DNA from: Secundilactobacillus folii
GTDB taxonomy: Bacteria; Bacillota; Bacilli; Lactobacillales; Lactobacillaceae
Assembly: GCF_009720675.1 (NCBI RefSeq)
Contig: NZ_WNJO01000016.1
Span: 1 to 41,849, forward strand
DNA: 41,849 nucleotides
Reading direction: 5' to 3'
The position numbers and the translations under genes were made by a program. Shown in pieces: positions 8,314 through 15,598 of this stretch (the first letter of the stretch is position 1; every line of letters begins with the position of its first letter). The notes beneath the pieces were generated by a model. It did not search any database and was not told the DNA's origin. It saw only the letters and a list, made by a program, of their open reading frames with translations.

Positions 8314-8399
8314 CTGCCTCACCCCTAATTTTAGAATAAAAAGCCCCTTTTAATTTGTCGTCATTCCCGTATAATTGAAAGGTACGGAGGGATCGGAGC

Positions 8400-9065
8400 G
8401 TGTATCAAAACAACGGAAAACCAACAATTTTAGGTGACTGCATTCTTTTAGTTATCTCTATTATAATCAATTCATTTGGAAACGCACTCACAGTGTCTCT
8501 CAACCTTGGTAGTGCATTGTGGACTGCATCAGCTGTCAATATGTCACACCTCTTCAATATGAACTTAGGTAACATCTTGTTACTTGAAGGCGTGGCCGTG
8601 ATTCTGGCCAATGCGTTAATGCTACGAGAATTCGACTGGCACCGCATGCTTGGAAACGTGATTTTTATGGTCCCTTTCAGTTACTTAGTCAGTGGTCTGT
8701 CGTCACTGTTATCCACGCTTGACATTCAGCGTCTGCCACTGATTCCATCAGTGATCATTGATATTATCGGCGTCATGTTCATCGGGTGCGGCATCTCGAT
8801 CTATCAACGGCTTAACCTGTTACTGCACCCCAATGATGACTTGATGCAGATCATCCGCTTTAGGTATTTGCATGGTAATGCGGTGACCGCCTCACTAGCG
8901 GCCTTTTCCATCCCAATTGTCATTATGATCATTACTTTTGCCATTCAACATCAACTTTGGGCGGTCAATATTGGCACGATCGTCGCCCTGCTATTCCAAG
9001 GAACGTTTATTGCGGTCAGTGATAAGTATATTTTTCGAAAATTAAAACATCAACGTTTGTCATAA
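8400..9065 (+). CDS. YczE/YitT-like integral membrane protein
   Basis: 221 residues with about five membrane segments. Features resemble the YczE group: an early helix with SFGNALTVSLNLGSALWTA, later IGVMFIGCGISIYQRLNL and HPNDDLMQIIRFRYL. Function is unknown; YczE-type proteins are found beside regulators or biosynthetic genes but have no agreed activity. Start is GTG 8400 with GGAGG 9-10 nt upstream, and a TATAAT at 8370-8375 lies just ahead. It is divergent from the phosphoglucomutase-like gene. Confidence 0.75.
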   Translation: MYQNNGKPTILGDCILLVISIIINSFGNALTVSLNLGSALWTASAVNMSHLFNMNLGNILLLEGVAVILANALMLREFDWHRMLGNVIFMVPFSYLVSGLSSLLSTLDIQRLPLIPSVIIDIIGVMFIGCGISIYQRLNLLLHPNDDLMQIIRFRYLHGNAVTASLAAFSIPIVIMIITFAIQHQLWAVNIGTIVALLFQGTFIAVSDKYIFRKLKHQRLS

Positions 9066-9071
9066 ACGAGG

Positions 9072-9126
9072 AAAAATAAAGCAGTGATGGTTTCGTTAAT
9101 TCGAAACTGATCACTGCTTTATTTTT
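9072..9126. terminator. Bidirectional rho-independent terminator
   Basis: 17-bp perfect stem AAAAATAAAGCAGTGAT (9072-9088) with its complement (9110-9126), plus an inner GTTTCG/CGAAAC stem. A and T tails allow it to end both the YczE-like gene and the convergent ohr gene. Confidence 0.9.
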
Positions 9127-9152
9127 GTGACTGCTATCCTTCTTTTCAGAAG

Positions 9153-9578
9153 TTAGAATGCAAATTCATCAACCACTTCAAACGAAACGTTAGCATTTTG
9201 CTTAATCATTTTAGCGACTGGGCAATAGTTCTTGGCTTCTTCAACCAGCGACTCTGCCTGTGCGTGATCAACGCCTGGCATTAGGATCTGCACACGGACT
9301 ACAAACTTGTATCCCGTGTCATCCTTGAGTTGATCGACACCGGTGTGCACTACTGCAGTATGCGGCAGGCTGTGCAGTCGTTCGATGATTTCAATCGTCG
9401 CGTTAAAACAAGTACTGACTGCTAGACCGACTAACTGTTCTGGATTGGTTCCCGAACCTTGAACCAGCGAGCTGCTAACACCTAGGGCTAATCCTTCGTT
9501 ACCACGAATAAAACTAACGCCGCTTAAGCCCTTTTCATTTACCGCCTCTGTATGATATAACGATCCGTCAATAGCCAT
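9153..9578 (-). CDS. ohr: Organic hydroperoxide resistance protein (Ohr/OsmC family)
   Basis: 141-residue thiol peroxidase. Both redox cysteines are present: Cys57 in STCFNATI and Cys119 in NYCPVAKMI, with Glu47 in GTNPEQL. Ohr reduces organic hydroperoxides, usually using lipoyl-protein electrons. The N-terminal GGR motif that supplies the catalytic Arg in classical Ohr reads EKGLSG here, so that Arg is absent at its usual place. The ATG at 9578 follows GGGGGATCC at a good distance; the frame extends upstream to 9638 without a site. A promoter with an overlapping candidate cre site lies just upstream. Confidence 0.88.
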   Translation of the reverse strand: MAIDGSLYHTEAVNEKGLSGVSFIRGNEGLALGVSSSLVQGSGTNPEQLVGLAVSTCFNATIEIIERLHSLPHTAVVHTGVDQLKDDTGYKFVVRVQILMPGVDHAQAESLVEEAKNYCPVAKMIKQNANVSFEVVDEFAF

Positions 9579-9610
9579 TTTGAGGATCCCCCTTTTATTT
9601 TTGTGTCTGT

Positions 9611-9638
9611 AGTTTAGCATGTTTGAAAACGATTCCAA
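9611..9638 (-). promoter_or_regulatory. ohr promoter with overlapping candidate cre (CcpA) site
   Basis: On the minus strand TTGGAA (9633-9638), a 16-nt spacer, then the extended -10 TGCTAAACT (TAAACT at 9611-9616). The 15-mer TTGGAATCGTTTTCA (complement of 9624-9638) fits the cre consensus WTGNAANCGNWNNCA at every fixed position and covers the -35 box. Confidence 0.5.
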
Positions 9639-9678
9639 AACGTTTTGCTTGCTCAGATGCAGGCTAATAAGGGGGATT

Positions 9679-9706
9679 AAAAAACGGCTTTGAATTTACA
9701 AAACCG
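9679..9706 (-). terminator. Terminator after the fourfold-repeat membrane protein
   Basis: On the minus strand CGGTTTTG, a 6-nt loop and CAAAGCCG (one G-U pair) are followed by six T. Confidence 0.75.
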
Positions 9707-9743
9707 CTATCTTTGTCCAAAGTTTTACCTTATTAATCGTTGA

Positions 9744-10610
9744 TTACTTGGTTGCGACTTTTTTAACTGATTCAGTGTCAACGACCTCATCACTCACTGG
9801 ACTTTGTTGTTTAGCGTGCTGCCATACAATCACACCTAAACTGACCGCAAACAACGCTAACCAAATCACTGACATGCCTTGATTGCCTAGAAAACCGTTA
9901 TGAAAATCGTAACCGAAGTAGTCAGCAAAGCTGGCACCTACTGGACGAGTCAGAATATAAGCTAACCAGAAAGTGGCGATTTCACTGACACTGTTCTGAG
10001 CCGGACGCCGAATCGCCCGGTATGCTAGGATGGCAATAAAGACGGCCCCTAGAATTAGTCCAGTGTTCAGAAAGCCTAAGTTCAGCCCAGTTGGGTCAAC
10101 ATTATAACCACCTGTTCGTGCTGTGGCCAGCCAATCACCAGCGGCCGTCCCTAACATGAACGAAAAAGCGACCGTTAACCAATAAAAAGCTTCTTTTTTG
10201 TGACTGGTAATGTGATGAATCGATAGATCTTTAGTCGATAGATACCAAGCAGCAAAACTAACTAGCATTAGGGCGCCAAAAATGGCGGTCGTTTCCATAT
10301 AGTGCAATCCCGTCAGGCTCTTAAAGGTGTCAGCCGAGAACGTTCCAAAAACAGCTAGTAGTGCGACTGATAGCCAATAATAAACCGGCCGATAACGATT
10401 AGATCTAAATTGCAACGTCAAAAATATAGCAAATAAGCTCAGTGACCACCCGACTGTAAATAATTCTCCTAAACCTTGATTCTGTTGACCAAAAATTTGG
10501 CTGGAATAATCGGAAACTGATTCTCCAAGGCCAGTGCTAATCAACTTTGCAAGCCAAAATAACAACGTAATTGCGGGCACTTTATTCAATAGTTCCTTAC
10601 CTTTTGGCAT
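9744..10610 (-). CDS. COG4705-like membrane protein with four internal repeats
   Basis: 288 residues, about eight membrane segments. Four copies of one 18-residue motif occur at 18-35, 78-95, 143-160 and 214-231: FWLAKLISTGLGESVSDY, YWLSVALLAVFGTFSADT, YWLTVAFSFMLGTAAGDW and FWLAYILTRPVGASFADY. All share an aromatic-Trp-Leu start and a Gly ... Asp end inside a helix. This matches the uncharacterised COG4705 type of membrane protein. The conserved in-membrane Asp residues suggest a transport or ion-binding role, which is inference. GGAGG lies 7 nt before ATG. It sits 104 bp downstream of the histidine kinase gene on the same strand with no clear terminator between, so co-transcription or regulation by that system is likely. 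Confidence 0.75.
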   Translation of the reverse strand: MPKGKELLNKVPAITLLFWLAKLISTGLGESVSDYSSQIFGQQNQGLGELFTVGWSLSLFAIFLTLQFRSNRYRPVYYWLSVALLAVFGTFSADTFKSLTGLHYMETTAIFGALMLVSFAAWYLSTKDLSIHHITSHKKEAFYWLTVAFSFMLGTAAGDWLATARTGGYNVDPTGLNLGFLNTGLILGAVFIAILAYRAIRRPAQNSVSEIATFWLAYILTRPVGASFADYFGYDFHNGFLGNQGMSVIWLALFAVSLGVIVWQHAKQQSPVSDEVVDTESVKKVATK

Positions 10611-10714
10611 TCTGATTCCTCCATTCTGACTGTTGTTGTCATTGATTGGTATCAGAATAACCCCGTGAGAAATATGAAACTATCTAATTTCGCTGAAGGA
10701 AAAATGAAGATTCT

Positions 10715-12070
10715 TTAGAAAGCAGCCTTTAAGGCAATTGTAAAGATACTACCATGGGGAACGTTGTCGGTAATTGCGATTTTGCCCTTGTTCAAGGCAA
10801 CTAACTGAGACACAATTGCCAGCCCCAGTCCAGTGCCTGGAATTTTACTGGAACGGGCAGCGTCTACTCTGTAGAAACGATCAAAGACTCGTTTCTTTTG
10901 AGCATCTGGAATGCCAATCCCCTCATCCGTCACCCGAATAAAGACCTGATCATTTGAACGCTTAACTTCAACCGTGATTGGTGAGTCAGCAGGAGAATAC
11001 TTTTGGGCATTATCCAACAGCGCTAACACTATTTGCTTCACACTGTTGGCATCTGCAACGGCAGTCACTTTTGGGTCACCACGGAATGCTATCGTTCGTT
11101 TGTCAACATGGTAACCATCAATGATCTCTTGAATGACCGACGATACATCAACAGGTACCAAATTCACCTCTAATTTTTCGTTTCGGGTGATCGTGAGTAA
11201 CGCTTCTACTAGTTTCTGTAATCGAAGTGACTCGTCATCGAGAAAATTCAGTGATTCGGCAATGACCTCAGGATGATCCTGTCCGTGATTTTTCAATAGA
11301 CTAACATAACCTCGAATAGCAGTTAGCGGCGTCCGTAACTCATGGGATGCATCGGACACAAATTGCTGTTCCCGCTGCATTTGCCGGTTTAACTTTAACA
11401 GCAACTGATTGAACTCATCACCTAACTGCTTAACCTCCGTGGGAGAATTTGGAACCGGTAACGGGGTTTGATCAAGCTGATCTTTTTGCTTTTCATCCGT
11501 CACAGCAGCCGTTAGATCAGTTAACGGCTGGGTAATTTTTCGGCTTAAAACATTGATCAGGGCAATCCCAAATAGGGAACTCAACACTGAAACAACGAGG
11601 ATCGCCACTAAAACGGTGATCAATTCACTGAGTATTTCATTTAAACTTAGCCATACCTGATAGACAGCCTTTTGAGTATGACGTTGGCGATACACGAACA
11701 ATCCCTTGCCCTTAACCCACAGAAAACGGTCATTCAGATTGTCTTGATGTCGGCGCATAAACGACTTGGTGCCCGTTGAGTAAAATTGACTTGCTGACGT
11801 GCTGGCATTCGGGAAAACTTGAATTCTGACGTAGGTGGTGGAAGCTCCCTGCTGACTGGATGCCTGCCAAGCATCAGTATTTGGCGTCACATGCACGAAT
11901 GTGTCCTGCAGCGAATCAAGCATTTTATTGGCCGATGTTGTACTGTTATTAAACAGTAAGACGAACAGGACCCCAATCGTGATCAGTAAACTAAGAAGGG
12001 TCGTCATTAAGATGGTCTGAAGATAAGTACGAATGATCAGGTGCCGATTAGACATCGTTTTATTTGTCAT
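10715..12070 (-). CDS. Sensor histidine kinase, two-component system
   Basis: 451 residues. Two membrane helices (about 14-40 and 148-174) flank an extracytoplasmic sensor of about 105 residues. HAMP (about 172-225) follows, then HisKA with phospho-acceptor His243 in DASHELRTPLTAIRGY, and a HATPase domain with N box LLDNAQKYSP, G1 VTDEGIGIP, F box FDRFYRVD and G2 GTGLGLAIVSQL. It autophosphorylates and signals to the adjacent regulator; the stimulus is unknown. ATG 12070 has GAGGAG 7 nt upstream, and the gene overlaps the regulator gene by 11 bp (ATGACAAATAA), so the two are translationally coupled. Confidence 0.94.
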   Translation of the reverse strand: MTNKTMSNRHLIIRTYLQTILMTTLLSLLITIGVLFVLLFNNSTTSANKMLDSLQDTFVHVTPNTDAWQASSQQGASTTYVRIQVFPNASTSASQFYSTGTKSFMRRHQDNLNDRFLWVKGKGLFVYRQRHTQKAVYQVWLSLNEILSELITVLVAILVVSVLSSLFGIALINVLSRKITQPLTDLTAAVTDEKQKDQLDQTPLPVPNSPTEVKQLGDEFNQLLLKLNRQMQREQQFVSDASHELRTPLTAIRGYVSLLKNHGQDHPEVIAESLNFLDDESLRLQKLVEALLTITRNEKLEVNLVPVDVSSVIQEIIDGYHVDKRTIAFRGDPKVTAVADANSVKQIVLALLDNAQKYSPADSPITVEVKRSNDQVFIRVTDEGIGIPDAQKKRVFDRFYRVDAARSSKIPGTGLGLAIVSQLVALNKGKIAITDNVPHGSIFTIALKAAF

Positions 12071-12770
12071 CTTGCAACTCCTCTTTAAGCACGTAGCCGA
12101 TACCTCTTACCGACTGGATCTGCACGTTAGACGCGCTTAACGCATGCAGCTTCTGACGCAGTTGTCGGACGTAGACATCCACGATATTCGTTTGACCAAC
12201 AAAGTCGGTACCCCAAACATCGTCCAGTATCTCATCACGAGTCATGGTCTGATTGGCATGTTGCATAAAGGCCAGCAACAAACTATATTCGCGCTGCGTT
12301 AACTGCATCACATCGCCATTATAAGCAACTTGGTGAGCCTTAGTATCGAGCGTTAAATTACCTAGTTGGTAGTTAGTGGGCGCCTCATTGAGCTGATCTT
12401 GATGCCGAAAGATGACTCGAATCCTAGCTAGTAACTCCTCGATATCGAAAGGTTTGGTAATGTAGTCATCAGCTCCGCTATTCAAACCAGCCACTTTATC
12501 GCCTGAAAAATCCCTAGCAGTTAAAAAAATAATTGGTAACCGTGCGTCAACTTTACGAATTCGCCGTAGAACACCTAACCCATCAATCTCTGGAATCATC
12601 CAGTCCAGCAAAATCAAATCAAGTTGCTGATGCATTTGCCTAAAAATCTCTAAAGCCTCCGGGCCCGTGCTAGCTAATTCAACTTGGTAATTTTCAAACT
12701 CCAATTCTCGTTTCAACAGCGTCTGGATCGCCACTTCATCTTCAACGACTAAAATCGTCCTTGCCAACAT
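12060..12770 (-). CDS. OmpR/PhoB-family response regulator
   Basis: 236 residues. Receiver domain: acidic pair VVEDE, phosphorylation site Asp56 (LILLDWMIPE), Thr84 and Lys106 (DYITKPF). The C-terminal winged helix carries LTQREYSLLLAFMQH and VDVYVRQLRQKLHAL. It is a DNA-binding transcription factor phosphorylated by the following kinase. ATG 12770 is preceded by GGAAGAAG. The downstream membrane-protein gene is the obvious candidate target. Confidence 0.94.
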   Translation of the reverse strand: MLARTILVVEDEVAIQTLLKRELEFENYQVELASTGPEALEIFRQMHQQLDLILLDWMIPEIDGLGVLRRIRKVDARLPIIFLTARDFSGDKVAGLNSGADDYITKPFDIEELLARIRVIFRHQDQLNEAPTNYQLGNLTLDTKAHQVAYNGDVMQLTQREYSLLLAFMQHANQTMTRDEILDDVWGTDFVGQTNIVDVYVRQLRQKLHALSASNVQIQSVRGIGYVLKEELQDDK

Positions 12771-13138
12771 AGTTCACTTCTTCCGTTTAAGCTGACCGTT
12801 TCTCACACACTTCTCGGGTTTCAAACCTTTTGACAAAATCTTACTAGCATTCCCCAACTGATTCAATCTAAAATTAAAAAGTGGTGCCTGAATAGGTGAT
12901 AGGGTATGCTTTATAAAGATTTTGCAGCGCCAAATTAGCTGTTTTTAATTCACCTTATTTGGAAAATATGGCAAGAAGAACAACAAGCGATTTGAAATCA
13001 TGCTAAAGGAAGTCGTTGAACAAGCGTAGGGTAATCCCCAATTTTGGGTGCAAAAAAAGACACTCAATCGGTTCCCATTCGGAATTCATTCAGTGCCATT
13101 TTCTTATTTTCTGAGCGCCGTTAAAGGCTCACTTTAAA
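12771..13138. other. 368-bp gap without an intact gene
   Basis: It holds the likely promoter region of the two-component operon near 12771-12900 and the terminator of the dehydrogenase gene at 13052-13097. A 25-codon open stretch on the plus strand ending at the TAG 13027-13029 (containing GKKNNKRFEIMLKEVVEQA) may be a gene remnant, but it has no start and is too short to name. Confidence 0.4.
13052..13097 (-). terminator. Probable terminator of the 2-hydroxyacid dehydrogenase gene
   Basis: An imperfect stem with several G-U pairs (13059-13097), followed on the minus strand by seven T (complement of 13052-13058). Confidence 0.55.
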
Positions 13139-14080
13139 TTAAAGTTTTGGTGAGTTAACAGCAAATTCTGGCTTTTGCCCAGACAACACTTCGTCAATCA
13201 TTTTGGCAGCTGTCATTGCCATGTTACGACCGGCCTCATTGGTCACAGAACCGTTATGTGGCGTCAAAAAGACGTTATCAAGGTCGAATAACGGACTGTT
13301 TGATGGTAGTGGCTCTTGTTGAAAGACGTCAAGGGCAGCACTGGCAATTTGATGATTCTTTAACGCCTTAATCAAAGCATTTTCGTCCACTACAGTGCCG
13401 CGAGCTAAATTAATCAGTGACGCGGTTGGTTTCATCATCGCTAACTCTTTTTCACCAATCATTCCAATAGTAGCTGGAACAGCGGCAACGTGGAGCGTCA
13501 CATAATCGGATTGCTTTAACAGTGTTTCCAGGTCAACGAATTGTCCGTACTGTGTGTCGCGTTTAGTTCGGTTATAGATTAGCGTACGGACGCCGAAACC
13601 ACTAAGCATTTTTGCCACGGCTTGGCCAATATGGCCATAGCCAACGATGCCTACCGTCTTGCCAGCTAGCTCAGAGCCTTGGATCTGCTTACCCTCTGCC
13701 TGCTTACCAGCGCGCATCAAAGTTGAAACCGTAAATGAATGCTTTGCCAGTATCAAAATATCAGTGACCGTACTTTCAGCAACACTCACTGCATTCGCGC
13801 CAGGGGTATTGGTCACCCAAACACCCTTAGTCGCTGCGAAGTCAGCGTCGATGCTATCATAGCCAACGCCATAACGGGCCAAAATCTTTAAATTTGGTAA
13901 TTTATCGTATAGATCATTTGGAAACGGCGCAACAAACATCATGATACCAGCAACATCAGGAGCTGTGGCTAGGATCGCTGCCTCGTCGGGATCTGGCACG
14001 GTGAGCACCTCATAACCCTTTTTGGTTAAATAATGGTCAGTTTGCTTATCTGCAAGTTCTGGAATGATTACTTTTTGCAT
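13139..14080 (-). CDS. D-isomer-specific 2-hydroxyacid dehydrogenase
   Basis: 313 residues, soluble NAD-dependent enzyme. The Rossmann motif GYGHIG lies at 147-152, and the catalytic triad is Arg227 (NLARGTVVDE), Glu256 (QQEPL) and His275 (LTPHNGS). There is no ACT domain, so the enzyme is shorter than long-form SerA; it could be a 3-phosphoglycerate, hydroxyisocaproate or other 2-ketoacid dehydrogenase. The ATG at 14080 is used: AAAGGA lies 9 nt upstream, and the in-frame TTG at 14098 overlaps that site. Its own promoter candidate lies at 14110-14138. Confidence 0.88.
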   Translation of the reverse strand: MQKVIIPELADKQTDHYLTKKGYEVLTVPDPDEAAILATAPDVAGIMMFVAPFPNDLYDKLPNLKILARYGVGYDSIDADFAATKGVWVTNTPGANAVSVAESTVTDILILAKHSFTVSTLMRAGKQAEGKQIQGSELAGKTVGIVGYGHIGQAVAKMLSGFGVRTLIYNRTKRDTQYGQFVDLETLLKQSDYVTLHVAAVPATIGMIGEKELAMMKPTASLINLARGTVVDENALIKALKNHQIASAALDVFQQEPLPSNSPLFDLDNVFLTPHNGSVTNEAGRNMAMTAAKMIDEVLSGQKPEFAVNSPKL

Positions 14081-14109
14081 GATCAGCCGTCCTTTCAAAT
14101 TGGTTTGCT

Positions 14110-14138
14110 ATAGTAAATATTCTATCATGAATTACCAA
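14110..14138 (-). promoter_or_regulatory. Promoter candidate of the 2-hydroxyacid dehydrogenase
   Basis: Minus strand TTGGTA (14133-14138), 17-nt spacer, TACTAT (14110-14115), placed about 30 bp before the start codon. Confidence 0.45.
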
Positions 14139-14145
14139 TCAGTAG

Positions 14146-15288
14146 TCAGTATTGACATATTTTCGAAACCGTTACTGTATTTCGCCCATTTTGCTTTGAA
14201 TGGTATAGCTTTTGGTCAGCTCGTTTATAAGCTTCCAGATAGTTCTGATCCTCAGCTCTCACCTGATCTTGTCCAAGCGAAATGGTAATTTTAAAACTAG
14301 CGCCTTTTTTAGTTTTGAACGTAAGTGCCCCTAGTGTTTGGCGCACCCGATTGGCAACGACACTTGTTGACTCCTGCTGACGCTCACGGTCGAAAATGAT
14401 GAACGAGAACTCTTCGCCGCCGACCCGGTAAGCTTTCGCCCGATAGCTAATGCCGTGAACTATCTGCTGTAACTTTGACGCTACTTGCCGAAGAACTTCA
14501 TTGCCTTCCAAATGCCCATAACGGTCATTAACACGCTTAAAATGGTCAATGTCAAACGTGTATACCAAGTATTGAGCACCCTCTTTTTTGAAGGTCTTGA
14601 AAGCAGTTTCCAAATCTTCATTAAAAACCCGAAAGTTATTCAGTTGCGTCAGGGTATCGGTTTTGGCTTCGCGCAATAAGCGTGCCTCTCGCAAACTCCG
14701 ATTCATCAACTGATTATGAATAAACCAGACTAACCAGTCAATAATCAGCATTGAACCAATTTGCCACAGCCACCCAACGTCAATGCCTCGTAAAGATAAG
14801 AAGTTTGCCCAGACAAACGGTAGACCAAAAAGTAACGCAAAGGGGTAAAAATATAGTGGGTGCCTCAGCAAACGGCGCCCATAGTTGTCAGCAACCCACA
14901 TCAGTGCAACGCTCGCCAGAAAGAATAGGCCCCAATATGGCAAGTTTGGCAACCACCAGTACCAAACCAATAAAGTGAACACTAAGCTAATGAATAGCCA
15001 GTGATTGTGGCTGAAAAATAGTCCAAACAATAGGATTCCAATTTGAAAAGTGAGGTAATTCCACCCGTAACCCGGTCGGTAAACATTATTTATGATCATG
15101 AGAACCGACGCAAAATGAAATAGGGCCAAAAAACCAATCGTCAGCAAAATTTGAAATAGCTCTCGGAAGTGCGCGAGTGCCTTTCGCTGGAAACGGGCGT
15201 GCTGTAACCACCAGTACATTAGAGCAAAACCGGTCAGTAATAGGGTATTCATAATAAAAACGACAACGCGATTTGCCCAGGTTACCAT
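14146..15288 (-). CDS. Membrane-bound diguanylate cyclase (GGDEF domain)
   Basis: 380 residues. The N-terminal half has about six membrane segments (8-28, 45-66, 78-108, 117-134, 147-166, 175-192). A GGDEF domain runs from about 207 to 375, with DTLTQLNNFRVF, FDIDHFKRVNDRYGHLEGN and the active-site signature RVGGEEF (GGEEF at 290-294). All residues expected for cyclase activity (c-di-GMP from two GTP) appear intact. No RxxD inhibitory site lies five residues ahead of GGEEF. No EAL or PilZ gene lies in the window. TGAGG lies 7 nt before ATG. The stop is 65 bp from the dehydrogenase start. Confidence 0.88.
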   Translation of the reverse strand: MVTWANRVVVFIMNTLLLTGFALMYWWLQHARFQRKALAHFRELFQILLTIGFLALFHFASVLMIINNVYRPGYGWNYLTFQIGILLFGLFFSHNHWLFISLVFTLLVWYWWLPNLPYWGLFFLASVALMWVADNYGRRLLRHPLYFYPFALLFGLPFVWANFLSLRGIDVGWLWQIGSMLIIDWLVWFIHNQLMNRSLREARLLREAKTDTLTQLNNFRVFNEDLETAFKTFKKEGAQYLVYTFDIDHFKRVNDRYGHLEGNEVLRQVASKLQQIVHGISYRAKAYRVGGEEFSFIIFDRERQQESTSVVANRVRQTLGALTFKTKKGASFKITISLGQDQVRAEDQNYLEAYKRADQKLYHSKQNGRNTVTVSKICQY

Positions 15289-15543
15289 TCTGATTCCTCA
15301 CTTTCAGTCGCTAAAATACGGGTTAAATACAGGTCAACAGTCCTTGAAACATTTCATGGTATCTATTTTCATTTTCAGCATAACACAAAATTTTTACTTA
15401 GACAGAAGTTAATTATAAAACTCACATAGTCCCTCTGATTGCTAAAAAGCGGGTGGTAATTATTAACTTCAAGTCGGTCATTTCAACGTTTTCAGCAGTT
15501 AAATTAACACCCGAGAACTCAATTAGAATAATTTGACGAAACT

Positions 15544-15593
15544 AAAAAACGGCTCCCCAAGATGGGCAACCGCCAAACTGGTTCGACCAGTTT
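15544..15593 (-). terminator. Double hairpin terminator of the BCCT gene
   Basis: Past the stop codon, on the minus strand, an 8-bp hairpin (15575-15582 with 15586-15593) is followed by a GC-rich stem (15550-15558 with 15564-15572, one mismatch, one G-U pair) and six T (complement of 15544-15549). The rest of the 15302-15598 gap shows nothing else clear. Confidence 0.75.
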
Positions 15594-15598
15594 TATAA

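Noticed and set aside
12966-13029. Short plus-strand open stretch as a transposase remnant
   Set aside because: Only about 25 codons, no start and no recognisable motif; too little to assign.
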